Source: Rhizobium sp. RU20A
Lineage (GTDB): Bacteria > Pseudomonadota > Alphaproteobacteria > Rhizobiales > Rhizobiaceae
DNA length: 64,000 bases
Direction: 5' to 3'
NCBI RefSeq assembly: GCF_900155885.1
Contig: NZ_FTMB01000009.1
Location: 62,001 to 126,000, forward strand
The translations under genes were made by a program, and so were the position numbers. Position 1 is the stretch's first letter; each line of letters starts with the position of its first letter. The notes under the pieces are model-generated. The model was not told where the DNA came from, made no database searches, and saw nothing but the letters and a program-made list of their open reading frames with translations. Of the stretch, positions 35,593 through 44,171 are shown in pieces.

Positions 35593-35723
35593 GGCGGGTC
35601 CTGACATCGGGGCTGGGCAATCACGGAAGGGGTGATGTCCTCTGCCTGTCCGCCCGCGGCCCCGCAACGAAAAATGCGATACGGCGACCCGGCCGCCTTG
35701 AGGCCGGGTTGCCGCTCTTTGGA

Positions 35724-36998
35724 TCAGGCGGCCGTGCGGGCTGCGAGGATCGAGGCTTCGAGAATGTCGAGCGCTTCGGCGAAGACATTGTCCTGAATGG
35801 TGATCGGCGCCAGGAAGCGGATGACATTGCCATGCACGCCGCAGGTCAAGAGGATCAGGCCGCGGTTCAGCGCCTCGAGGCGCACGCGGTTGGCAAAATC
35901 GGCGCTCGGCAGGCTGGTCGTGACGTCGTTGAACTCGACCGCATTCATGAAGCCCGGGCCGCGGATGTCGACGATCTCCGGCGCCTGTTCGCGGATCGCG
36001 GCCAGGCGCTGCTTGAGCCGGCCGCCGAGCTGCTCGGCGCGGTCGCAGAGGTTTTCGTCGGCGATCACGTCAAGCACGGCGTGGGCTGCGGCAACGCCGA
36101 GCGGGTTGCCGGCATAGGTGCCGCCGAGGCCGCCGGGGCCGGGCGCATCCATGATTTCCGCACGGCCCGTGACGGCGGCGATCGGGAACCCGCCGCCAAG
36201 GCCCTTGGCCATGGTCACGAGGTCGGCCGCAATGCCGTAATGCTCCATGGCAAACAGCTTGCCGGTACGGGCAAAGCCGGTCTGCACCTCGTCGGCAATC
36301 AAGAGCATGCCGTGCTCGTCGCAAATCTGGCGCAGCGCCTTCATCAGCGGGGCCGGCACTGGATAGAAGCCGCCTTCGCCCTGCACCGGCTCGACGATGA
36401 TGGCGGCAACGCGCTTGGGATCGACATCGGCGGCAAAGAGTTTTTTCAACGTGGTCAGAGACTGCTCTACACTGGTGCCGTGCAGTTCGATGGGGAAGGG
36501 CGCATGGAACACGTCAGCCGGCATGGCACCGAAACCAACCTTGTAGGGCACGACCTTTCCGGTCAGCGCCATGCCCATGAAGGTGCGTCCGTGGAAACCG
36601 CCGGTAAAGGCGATGACGGCCTGCCGGCCGGTGGCGGCGCGGGCGATCTTCACGGCGTTTTCCACCGCTTCGGCACCGGTGGTGACGAAGATGGTTTTTT
36701 TCGCGAAGTCGCCGGGCACGATCGTGTTCAGCCGCTCGGCGAGCTCGACATAGTTTTCGTAAGGCACGACCTGGTGGCAGGTGTGGGTGAAGCGGTCGAG
36801 CTGCGCCTTGACCGCCTCGATGACGCGCGGATGGCGGTGGCCGGTGTTGACTACGGCGATGCCGGCGGCGAAATCGATATAACGGTTTCCTTCCTTGTCC
36901 CAGATTTCGGCATTTTCAGCGCGATCGGCATAGATCTGCGTCGTCATGCCCACGCCACGGGAAATGGCGGCATTCTTGCGTTCGGTCAGCGTGCTCAT
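35724..36998 (-). CDS. gabT: 4-aminobutyrate aminotransferase
   Basis: 424 residues from ATG 36998. Class III PLP aminotransferase: YIDFAAGIAVVNTGHRHP, phosphate-binding TTGAEAVENAVKIAR, GGFHGRT, IADEVQTGFARTG with the PLP-ring Asp, and the Schiff-base Lys in VTMAKGLGGGFPIAA. It transfers the amino group of GABA to 2-oxoglutarate giving succinate semialdehyde, the substrate of GabD encoded downstream. The GGAG before the ATG supports this start; the longer frame to 37061 lacks similarity. Divergent from a MerR-XRE-cupin regulator that likely controls the pair. Confidence 0.94.
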   Translation of the reverse strand: MSTLTERKNAAISRGVGMTTQIYADRAENAEIWDKEGNRYIDFAAGIAVVNTGHRHPRVIEAVKAQLDRFTHTCHQVVPYENYVELAERLNTIVPGDFAKKTIFVTTGAEAVENAVKIARAATGRQAVIAFTGGFHGRTFMGMALTGKVVPYKVGFGAMPADVFHAPFPIELHGTSVEQSLTTLKKLFAADVDPKRVAAIIVEPVQGEGGFYPVPAPLMKALRQICDEHGMLLIADEVQTGFARTGKLFAMEHYGIAADLVTMAKGLGGGFPIAAVTGRAEIMDAPGPGGLGGTYAGNPLGVAAAHAVLDVIADENLCDRAEQLGGRLKQRLAAIREQAPEIVDIRGPGFMNAVEFNDVTTSLPSADFANRVRLEALNRGLILLTCGVHGNVIRFLAPITIQDNVFAEALDILEASILAARTAA

Positions 36999-37154
36999 CT
37001 GGGGCTCCGGGAAACGGTCGAGGAAAACGGGGCGAGAGAATAATTTGCATTTTTTCTGCAAGCTTTTATTTTGATAATCCGGTGGCGGGTGGAATTCAAA
37101 TGAAAAATCGTGACGGATCGATCACGCCGTCTGTGGTAGCGAGGGGTGAAGGGG

Positions 37155-38009
37155 ATGCGGTCCATGCGCCCCGTCGAAGAGGTCAGTCCACCCATGTCCG
37201 ATGAGAGCGAGGTTCGTTACAAGGTCGCGGAAGCTGCCCGGCTTGCCGGCGTTTCCGCCTCCACGCTGCGCCTGTGGGAAAGCCAGCAGCTCGTCGTGCC
37301 CGTCCGCTCGCCAAGCGGCCATCGGCAATATCTCGCCTCCGACATCGCGCGCCTGCGCCGCATTGCCTGGTATCGCGCCGAGCGCGGCCTGAACCCCGCC
37401 GCCATTCGCGAGGCATTGCTGACGGAAGATGAGGGCGAGGCCGCCACCCCGGCGCCCGGCGGCGAGACCAACACGATCGGCCGCAAGCTCCGGGCACTGC
37501 GCCATGCGCGCGGCCTGACGCTGGAGCAGATGGCCGGAGACATCGGCGTCACCGCCTCGGTTCTCTCGACGCTGGAGCGCACCTCGCAGGGCGTTTCCTT
37601 CGCCGTGCTGCACGCCATCGCCGCCTTCTTCGACACGACAGTCTCAAGCCTTTCCGGCGATGATGGCCTCAGGGACGGCTCGGTGGTCAAATCCGGCGAA
37701 TGGCGCACATGGCCGCAGACAACGCCGGGCCTGACCGTGCAGATCCTTGCCGAAGGCCGCAACCAGATGGATTGCCACCGCTTCGTGCTCGCCCCCGGCG
37801 CCTCGAGCGAAGGCGCCTATCGCCACGAGGGCGAGGAGTTCATCCACGTCCTCACCGGCCGCGTCGAAATCATCCTCGACAGCCAGGAGTTCCACGACCT
37901 GCAGCCCGGCGACAGCCTCTACTTCGAAAGCCGGCGCCACCACGCCTGGACCAACCGCCACGACGGCGAAACCGTGCTGCTCTGGATCAACACGCCACCG
38001 ACGTTTTGA
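37155..38009 (+). CDS. Transcriptional regulator with MerR, XRE and cupin domains
   Basis: About 284 residues with three modules: a MerR-type winged helix (KVAEAARLAGVSASTLRLWESQQLV, about residues 14-75), an XRE helix-turn-helix (IGRKLRALRHARGLTLEQMAGDIGVTASVLSTLER, about 107-160) and a C-terminal cupin (HEGEEFIHVLTGRVEIILDSQEF, about 215-275). XRE-cupin regulators such as PuuR control polyamine/GABA genes, and this gene is divergent from gabT, so GABA-pathway control is the likely role. The added MerR head is unusual. Start is uncertain: ATG 37155 has AGGGG eight bases upstream; ATG 37194 with AGAGG is an alternative. Confidence 0.85.
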   Translation: MRSMRPVEEVSPPMSDESEVRYKVAEAARLAGVSASTLRLWESQQLVVPVRSPSGHRQYLASDIARLRRIAWYRAERGLNPAAIREALLTEDEGEAATPAPGGETNTIGRKLRALRHARGLTLEQMAGDIGVTASVLSTLERTSQGVSFAVLHAIAAFFDTTVSSLSGDDGLRDGSVVKSGEWRTWPQTTPGLTVQILAEGRNQMDCHRFVLAPGASSEGAYRHEGEEFIHVLTGRVEIILDSQEFHDLQPGDSLYFESRRHHAWTNRHDGETVLLWINTPPTF

Positions 38010-38045
38010 TGGGGAGGGATCAGTTGGATGTACGTTGGTCCTTGG

Positions 38046-38215
38046 CGGCCCCTCATCCGCCCTTTCGGGCACCTTCTTCTCGAGGCGAGAAGGGATGTGC
38101 GGCAGCCGTTTCAACCAGAAGAAGGTCAGCGCGCAGGCATTGTCTTGGTCAATTGAGGCAGCCATTCGTGGCAACCCCCTCTCCCCTGGGGGAGAGGGCA
38201 GGGTGAGGGGGCATT
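38046..38215. repeat. RIME-like mosaic repeats
   Basis: Blocks CCTCATCCGCCC...CGAGGCGAGAAGGG (38046-38095) and CCCTCTCCCCTGGGGGAGAGGG (38176-38200) between the cupin regulator and the convergent kinase gene. No gene in this stretch. Confidence 0.6.
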
Positions 38216-38243
38216 GCCCCGGCCGCCCCGCTTGCGGACGCCC

Positions 38244-39650
38244 CTATCGCCCCGCCTTCGCCGCCTCGCGCCAGGCGGCGGCATAGGCGTCGAGACCCGG
38301 AATGACCTGCGGCTCTACCCGCGTGCAGGGATCTTTGAATGGTGAAACACCAAACGTTTCGAAGGCGAGGCTCGCTGCCCCCGCGGCGGTGCCTTCGGCA
38401 TCGGCATTGACGAGCACGGTCTGGTTCGGCCTTAAAGACGCGATCAGCGTCGCATAGACCGGGTTCAGCGCCAGTCCGCCATCGATGATGACGGTGTTGT
38501 CGGAGCCCAGCATGTCGAGCACCGTTGCCGTCATGCAGGCGAGGTAGAGCGAGCCGACGGCGGCGCGTTCGGCCTCGCTCGCCGGTTCCGGGCCGACGAG
38601 GCGGCCGACACTCTCCGGATAGGGGCCGCCCGGTGCAAAGCTCGGCAGCGCCATCTGACCGGCAGCGATCGCCGCTTCGATCTCGCCGAGACCGATCTTC
38701 ACGCGGGCATTGCCGCTGATCAGGTCGAACTCACGCCCCCCCATAAAGCGGGCCGTGACCACCGGCTGGCGATCGACGGAGACGTTGGCGAGCATGTCGC
38801 GCGCGCCGTCCATCTGGTCGAGCGTCGCATCCGTGTTGAAGGCGATCACCCAGGTGCCGGTCGAGATCAGGCTGAAGGAGGTGTAGCCGAAGGAGCGGTA
38901 GAAATAGAGCGAGGCATTGCTGTCATGCACGCCGTTGTGCACCTGCAGCACCCGCTCGCCGCCATCCGGCAGCGTCAACGCGAGCGTGCCCACCACCGCG
39001 CCCGCCCGCTTCAGGGGCGGCATCTTCTCGCGCCAGCCGAGGTGATCGACGAGGCTCGAATAGTCGTCACGCTGGGGCGACCACAGATGCGAGTGGCAGC
39101 CGACATAGCTGATCTCGGCCTGAACGGTGCCGGCAAGGCGCCAGTTCCAGAATTGCGGATAGGGAAGGATCGCCTGCGCCTTCGCAAAAGCCTCCGGCCA
39201 GTGCTCGGCGCGCCAGTAGATGTGCAGGCCGTAATTCAGCCCGGCCGGCAGGTCCGGCGAGCCGGTTTCCGTAAAGGGCGGCTGAAGGGCGCGGAAGCGC
39301 TGTTCGATCTCACCCGGTGCCGCATACTCATAATCGAGGATTGGCAGCAGCAGTTGATCATCGGCAATCAGTGCGAAGGTGCAGGCGTGGGCGCTGATCA
39401 TGACGCGATCACAGTCGAGCTCGGTCGCCGCGGCCGCCAGGCTGTCCCGCACCCAGCTATGCAGTGCCTCTTCATCGAGGATGCGCGTTGCACCATCCAT
39501 CACCCAGCGCGGCGCGCTGCGGGCGGTGGCCAGCACGGTGCCATCCTGGCCGTAGACCAGCATCTTGCTGTTTGTCTTTCCGAAATCGAAGACGGCCAGC
39601 GTCTTGCCCTGCCGTGCGGCGGCCTGGGGCGTCAGGGTCAGCGGGCTCAT
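38244..39650 (-). CDS. FGGY family carbohydrate kinase
   Basis: 468 residues, two-lobed FGGY kinase: N-terminal phosphate loop VFDFGKTNSKMLVY, the SLISTGTWVIAF adenosine/phosphate segment and VIIDGGLALNPVYATLIASL near the C-terminus. It phosphorylates a pentose, deoxyhexose or related sugar. It overlaps the DeoR-type regulator gene by 4 bp (ATGA), and the two are divergent from the four-gene ABC importer, so it most likely phosphorylates the imported sugar. In rhizobial rhamnose loci a kinase, a DeoR regulator and an LsrB/RhaS-like importer occur together, but no mutarotase, isomerase or aldolase is present here, so I do not name the substrate. Confidence 0.88.
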   Translation of the reverse strand: MSPLTLTPQAAARQGKTLAVFDFGKTNSKMLVYGQDGTVLATARSAPRWVMDGATRILDEEALHSWVRDSLAAAATELDCDRVMISAHACTFALIADDQLLLPILDYEYAAPGEIEQRFRALQPPFTETGSPDLPAGLNYGLHIYWRAEHWPEAFAKAQAILPYPQFWNWRLAGTVQAEISYVGCHSHLWSPQRDDYSSLVDHLGWREKMPPLKRAGAVVGTLALTLPDGGERVLQVHNGVHDSNASLYFYRSFGYTSFSLISTGTWVIAFNTDATLDQMDGARDMLANVSVDRQPVVTARFMGGREFDLISGNARVKIGLGEIEAAIAAGQMALPSFAPGGPYPESVGRLVGPEPASEAERAAVGSLYLACMTATVLDMLGSDNTVIIDGGLALNPVYATLIASLRPNQTVLVNADAEGTAAGAASLAFETFGVSPFKDPCTRVEPQVIPGLDAYAAAWREAAKAGR

Positions 39651-40444
39651 GCGGGCTCCTGCGGGCTGACGGCGGCGACGATAACCTCGACGCCTTCATT
39701 GGTGAGCATGTCGTGATGGGTTTCCGAAATGCGATCATCGGTGATCACCGTGCTGATCCGCGTCAGCGGCAGCACGGGATAGCGCGCCCGCATCTCGAAT
39801 TTGGAACTGTCGGCGAGCACGATGATCTCGTCGGCGCGCTTGGCGAGCCCGGTGATGATCGGCACCATCAGCGGGTGGGACTCCAGCATGCCTTCGAGCC
39901 CCAACGCCTGCGCGCCGAGGAAGAATTTCGAAGCGAAAACGTCCGGTTGCTGCATGGACGAGGAAAAGACGACGCCCGGCTCGCGGTGCAGTTCGCCGCC
40001 GGCAATCGTGACGTGGCAGATACCGTTCTCCCACAGCCAGGCGGCCAGCGGCATGGAGTTGGTGAAAATCTTCACGCTGCGCCGCGCCAGCATCTGCGCG
40101 AAGATGAAGGAGGTCGTGCCGCCATTGATGATGAGGGAGTCGCCGTCGTGGCAGAGCTTCGCGGCCTCCACCGCAATCGCGGTCTTGGCCTCCACGTTCA
40201 CCACGCGGTTTTCCATGAAGGGGCGGGCGTGCATGCGCTGCACATGGGCGCCCTCCGGCAGCGCAATGCCGCCAAACACCTTGCGAATGACGCCCGCCTG
40301 GTGCAATTTTGCAATGTCGCGGCGGATCGTGGCCGGGGATGCCCCGACCACATCGAGCAGGTCCCGCACCGTTGCAAAGGGGCGCTCCTTCAGCGCCTCC
40401 TGGATAAGCCTGTGGCGCTCAGGCTCCGCGCCTTCTACCCGCAT
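39647..40444 (-). CDS. DeoR family transcriptional regulator
   Basis: 265 residues from ATG 40444 (AGAGGAA eight bases upstream). N-terminal DeoR helix-turn-helix (RPFATVRDLLDVVGASPATIRRDIAKLHQAG) and C-terminal sugar-phosphate sensor with the ING-GTTSF and ADSSKFEM motifs of DeoRC. Such regulators repress sugar operons until a phosphorylated sugar binds. It is divergent from the ABC importer genes, and two TATTTGAT repeats in the shared intergenic region are candidate operators. Confidence 0.92.
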   Translation of the reverse strand: MRVEGAEPERHRLIQEALKERPFATVRDLLDVVGASPATIRRDIAKLHQAGVIRKVFGGIALPEGAHVQRMHARPFMENRVVNVEAKTAIAVEAAKLCHDGDSLIINGGTTSFIFAQMLARRSVKIFTNSMPLAAWLWENGICHVTIAGGELHREPGVVFSSSMQQPDVFASKFFLGAQALGLEGMLESHPLMVPIITGLAKRADEIIVLADSSKFEMRARYPVLPLTRISTVITDDRISETHHDMLTNEGVEVIVAAVSPQEPA

Positions 40445-40470
40445 GATCAAAGTTCCTCTCTCCCTGGCCG

Positions 40471-40560
40471 TATTTGATGCAACATTTGCGTGATTTCCGC
40501 AAGAAGGATTAATTTTCGGCGGATATTGACGCTCGTTGATCGTTCATGCTTATATTTGAT
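40471..40560. promoter_or_regulatory. Two TATTTGAT direct repeats, candidate DeoR operator
   Basis: TATTTGAT at 40471-40478 and 40553-40560, about 82 bp apart, on either side of the divergent promoters. The second overlaps the importer -10, fitting repression. Confidence 0.4.
40526..40554 (+). promoter_or_regulatory. Promoter of the LsrB-like importer operon
   Basis: TTGACG (40526-40531), 17-bp spacer, CTTATA (40549-40554); TATATT at 40551 with a 19-bp spacer is the alternative -10. About 70 bp upstream of the first gene. Confidence 0.5.
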
Positions 40561-40625
40561 CAGGGAGGGTCGTGACGGCAGAGGAAGCCGGGCGCGACCG
40601 GAAATAGCGCTGGGAGGAGTCACCG

Positions 40626-42149
40626 GTGCCCGAGACTGTTCAACCGTTCGTCAGCCTGACGGGCGCAACGAAAACCTTTGGCGGCATTACGGTGCTGAAA
40701 GCCGTGGACTTCGATGTCCGCCCGGGCGAGGTGCATGCGCTGCTCGGCGAGAATGGCGCTGGCAAGTCCACACTCATCAAGATCATCTCCGGCCTGTATG
40801 TGCCCGATGGCGGCACGATCCGCATCGGCGGCGAGACGGTGACGCTGTCGTCCACCCGCGACGCCTCCAGGCGCGGCATCGCGACCGTCTATCAGGAGCT
40901 GCTGCTCTTCCCGGAAATGACGATCGCTGAAAACATCTTTCTCGGCAATTATCCGAAGACCGCCTGGGGCGGCATCGATTGGCCGGAAGCCCGCCGTCGC
41001 GCGCGGGCCTTGCTCGACAGCCTCGACAGTCCGGAGCTCGACATCGACCGCAAGGTCGCGAGCCTCTCCGTCGCCCAGCGCCAGCGCGTCGAAATCGCGA
41101 AAGCCCTCAGCCGCGATGCCCGCGTCCTCATCATGGACGAGCCGACGGCCTCGCTCGCCGAAGCCGATGTGCAGCGCCTCATGGAAGTGGTGCGGGCCCT
41201 GCGCCAGCGCGGTGTCGGCATCATCTATGTCAGCCACCGCATGCCCGAGATCTTCGCTCTGGCCGACCGCGTCACCGTGCTGCGCGATGGCGAGCTGATC
41301 GGCACCCGCGACATCGGCGAGGTCACGGAAGCGACCCTCGTTGCCATGATGGTCGGCCGTTCCATCGACCAGCTCTTCCCCAAGCCCGAGCCCATCATCG
41401 GCGAAACGCTGCTGGAGGTCGAAAACCTCGTCTCCGGCAAGCTGGTGAAGGGCCTGAGCTTCTCGGTGCGCAAGGGCGAGATCCTCGGCATTGCCGGCCT
41501 CGTGGGCTCCGGCCGCACGGAAACGGCGCTCACCCTCTTCGGCATCACGCCGGCCGAGTCGGGCCGCATCCGCATTGCCGGCAAGGAGGTGACGATCCGC
41601 TCGCCGCGCGAGGCGCGTGACCTCGGCATTGCCTACGTGCCGGAAGATCGCGGCCTTCAGGGCCTCGTGAAATCCATGACCATCCGCCAGAACGTCTCGA
41701 TGGCCTCCATCGACCGCCTGTCGCGCGGCATCTTCATCCGCTTCGCCGAAGAGGCGGCCCGCGCCGTCAACGCCGTCAAGCGCTTCGGCATCCGGGCCCG
41801 CGCCGGCATCGAGCAGCCCGTCGGCCAGCTCTCGGGCGGCAACCAGCAGAAGGTCGTCATCGCCAAGTGGCTGGAAACGGCCCCGCGCATCCTCATCCTC
41901 GACGAGCCCACGCGCGGCGTCGATGTCGGCGCAAAATCCGAAATTCACGCCATCATGGGCGAGCTGGCCCGCACCGGCGTCGCCATCATCATGATCTCGA
42001 GCGAACTGCCGGAGGTCCTCGGCATGAGCGACCGCGTGCTCGTCATGAACAATGGCCATCTCGTTTCCATCATCGACCGGGCCGACGCCAACGCCGAAAG
42101 CGTCGGCGCCGCCATGACGGTCGCCAAGAAAAGCAAGGATGCCGCCTGA
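40626..42149 (+). CDS. Sugar ABC transporter ATP-binding protein, two-domain
   Basis: 507 residues with two ABC domains in tandem, the RbsA/XylG/LsrA pattern. Domain 1 has Walker A GENGAGKST (about residue 42), signature LSVAQRQ and Walker B VLIMDEPTASLAEAD. Domain 2 has a degenerate Walker A (GLVGSGRTE), normal for the family, and LSGGNQQK / ILILDEPTRGVD. The start is GTG 40626 after GGGAGGAG. Its TGA overlaps the next ATG by one base. It drives uptake of the ligand of the downstream binding protein. Confidence 0.95.
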   Translation: MPETVQPFVSLTGATKTFGGITVLKAVDFDVRPGEVHALLGENGAGKSTLIKIISGLYVPDGGTIRIGGETVTLSSTRDASRRGIATVYQELLLFPEMTIAENIFLGNYPKTAWGGIDWPEARRRARALLDSLDSPELDIDRKVASLSVAQRQRVEIAKALSRDARVLIMDEPTASLAEADVQRLMEVVRALRQRGVGIIYVSHRMPEIFALADRVTVLRDGELIGTRDIGEVTEATLVAMMVGRSIDQLFPKPEPIIGETLLEVENLVSGKLVKGLSFSVRKGEILGIAGLVGSGRTETALTLFGITPAESGRIRIAGKEVTIRSPREARDLGIAYVPEDRGLQGLVKSMTIRQNVSMASIDRLSRGIFIRFAEEAARAVNAVKRFGIRARAGIEQPVGQLSGGNQQKVVIAKWLETAPRILILDEPTRGVDVGAKSEIHAIMGELARTGVAIIMISSELPEVLGMSDRVLVMNNGHLVSIIDRADANAESVGAAMTVAKKSKDAA

Positions 42150-43153
42150 TGGCAAACGCCAATCATCCGACCTCCGCATCCGGCCGAGCGCCGTCCGAAC
42201 GCGGCGTCATCGCCCGCTTCGCCGCTGCCTACGGGCAGGAAATCGTCATCTTCTTCGCCATGATCGCGCTCTTCGTGATCGTCACGGCTATCAATCCGCG
42301 CTTTATCAGCCCGGAGAACCTCAACACGATCTTCTCCGGCAACGCCTATATCGCCGTCGCAGCGATCGGCATGGCGATGATCATCATCACCGGCCATATC
42401 GACGTCTCCGTCGGCGCGCTGATCGGCGTGCTCGCCACCATTTCCGGCACGCTTGCGGTATCCGGCTATCCGGTCTGGGTGGCGCTCATCGTTCCCGTCT
42501 TCGTCGGCATGGCCGTCAATGCGGTCATCGGCGTCATGGTGGCCTATGCCCGCATTCCGTCGATCGTCGTCACGCTCGGCATGCTCTCCATCCTGCGCGG
42601 CGGCCTGATCACGGTCACCGGCGGCGCCTGGATTTCCGGCCTGCCGCCGGAGTTCCTGATCGCCCAGGCCAAGCCGCTCGGCGTGCCCGCACCCATCTAT
42701 TTCATGGTGGCGCTGACGCTGCTCGCGGCCTTCTGGATGCGCTATTCCGAGTTCGGCCGCTCGCTGTACGCCATCGGCGGCAATCCGGAAGCGGCGCGCG
42801 CCTCGGGCATCCCGATCGAGCGGCGCACCGTCATGGTCTTCGTCATCCACGGTGCCTTTGCGGGCCTCGCCACCATGCTGTTCGCCACGCAGTTGCAGGT
42901 CATCCAGTCCACCGTGCCGCCGAACCTCGAACTCACCGTCATCACCGCGGCCGTCATCGGCGGCGTGTCGATCCTCGGCGGCACCGGCACGGTCATCGGC
43001 TCCACGCTTGCCGCCATCCTCTTTGCCGCCATCGGGTCGGCGCTCATCTTCACCAACGTGTCGGCCTACTGGCTGCGCGCCGTCATCGGTGTCCTCATCC
43101 TCGTCACGGTGATGGCCGACATGATCCGCCGCAACCGTCAGGGCCGGGCGTGA
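42149..43153 (+). CDS. Sugar ABC transporter permease 1
   Basis: 334 residues, ribose-type permease with about eight to ten membrane helices; IITGHIDVSVGALIGVLATISG is the family's conserved loop and GGVSILGGTGTVIGS the second. N-terminal cytoplasmic tail is polar. Coupled by a one-base overlap to the ATPase gene and followed after 10 bp by a second permease, so the importer uses a heterodimeric channel like LsrCD or RhaPQ. Confidence 0.94.
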   Translation: MANANHPTSASGRAPSERGVIARFAAAYGQEIVIFFAMIALFVIVTAINPRFISPENLNTIFSGNAYIAVAAIGMAMIIITGHIDVSVGALIGVLATISGTLAVSGYPVWVALIVPVFVGMAVNAVIGVMVAYARIPSIVVTLGMLSILRGGLITVTGGAWISGLPPEFLIAQAKPLGVPAPIYFMVALTLLAAFWMRYSEFGRSLYAIGGNPEAARASGIPIERRTVMVFVIHGAFAGLATMLFATQLQVIQSTVPPNLELTVITAAVIGGVSILGGTGTVIGSTLAAILFAAIGSALIFTNVSAYWLRAVIGVLILVTVMADMIRRNRQGRA

Positions 43154-43163
43154 GGAACCAGTT

Positions 43164-44105
43164 ATGATCAAGCGTATCCTGCGCCACGAAACGATCCTCG
43201 CGCTGCTGACCGTCATCGTCCTGGCCATCCTCGCCTATCAGTCCGACAAGTTCTTCACGGTCGACAACCTCCTCAACCAGGGACGCCTGATGACGGAAGT
43301 CGGGCTGGTTGCCGTGATCATGACCTTCGTCATCGTCACCGGCGGCATTGATCTGTCGGTCGGCTCCATCGTCGGGCTGACGGCGATCCTGACGGGCGTG
43401 TTCTGGAAGTCGCTCGGCCTGCCGCTGCCGCTCGCCGCCTTCGCGGCCATTGCCTGCGGCACCTTCGGCGGCTTCATGAACGGCGTCATCATCACCCGCT
43501 TCAAGGTGCCGCCGCTGATCGCGACGCTGGCAACGCTGGCGCTCTATCGCGGCCTTGCCGAGGGCATCAGCCAGGCGCGTTCCGTGCGCGGCTATCCCGA
43601 GTCGTTCTACGTGCTCGGCCAGGGCAACATGCTCGGCGTGCCGACGCAGCTCTGGCTTCTCATCATCACCGCCATCGTCGCCGGTGTCGTGCTCGGCTAC
43701 ACCCGCTGGGGCCGCACGGTGTATGCGATCGGCAGCAACGAGGTGGCTGCCCGCTTCTCGGGCCTGCCGGTCGACCGCGCCAAACTCGCCGTCTACACGG
43801 CTTCGGGCTTTGCGGCGGCTGTTGCCGGTGTCATTCTGGTCTCGCGGGTATCGACCACCCGGTCCGACATGGGCACCGGCCTCGAGCTCGACGCCATCAC
43901 CGCCGTCGTTCTCGGCGGCACCTCGATCTTCGGCGGACGCGGCACGGTCATCGGCACGCTGCTCGGCCTGATCCTGATCCAGGCGTTGAAGAACGGCCTG
44001 TCGCTGGCCGGCATCAAGGGCGACGGAACCATCGTGCTCATCGGCGTGGTGCTCATCCTCACCATTCTGATCAGCAACATCGTTCACCGGGACGGCAACC
44101 GGTAG
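43164..44105 (+). CDS. Sugar ABC transporter permease 2
   Basis: 313 residues, second member of the heterodimeric permease pair, with IVTGGIDLSVGSIVGLTAIL and GGTSIFGGRGTVIGT motifs. Hydrophobic throughout, short N-terminal tail MIKRILRHETI. It lies 10 bp after permease 1 and 66 bp before the binding-protein gene. Confidence 0.94.
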   Translation: MIKRILRHETILALLTVIVLAILAYQSDKFFTVDNLLNQGRLMTEVGLVAVIMTFVIVTGGIDLSVGSIVGLTAILTGVFWKSLGLPLPLAAFAAIACGTFGGFMNGVIITRFKVPPLIATLATLALYRGLAEGISQARSVRGYPESFYVLGQGNMLGVPTQLWLLIITAIVAGVVLGYTRWGRTVYAIGSNEVAARFSGLPVDRAKLAVYTASGFAAAVAGVILVSRVSTTRSDMGTGLELDAITAVVLGGTSIFGGRGTVIGTLLGLILIQALKNGLSLAGIKGDGTIVLIGVVLILTILISNIVHRDGNR

Positions 44106-44171
44106 GGAAAAAGACGTCAGGCTGCTTTGCCAGAGGAACCGGCAGCCGCGTCACAAGGAGGAGAAACCGAA

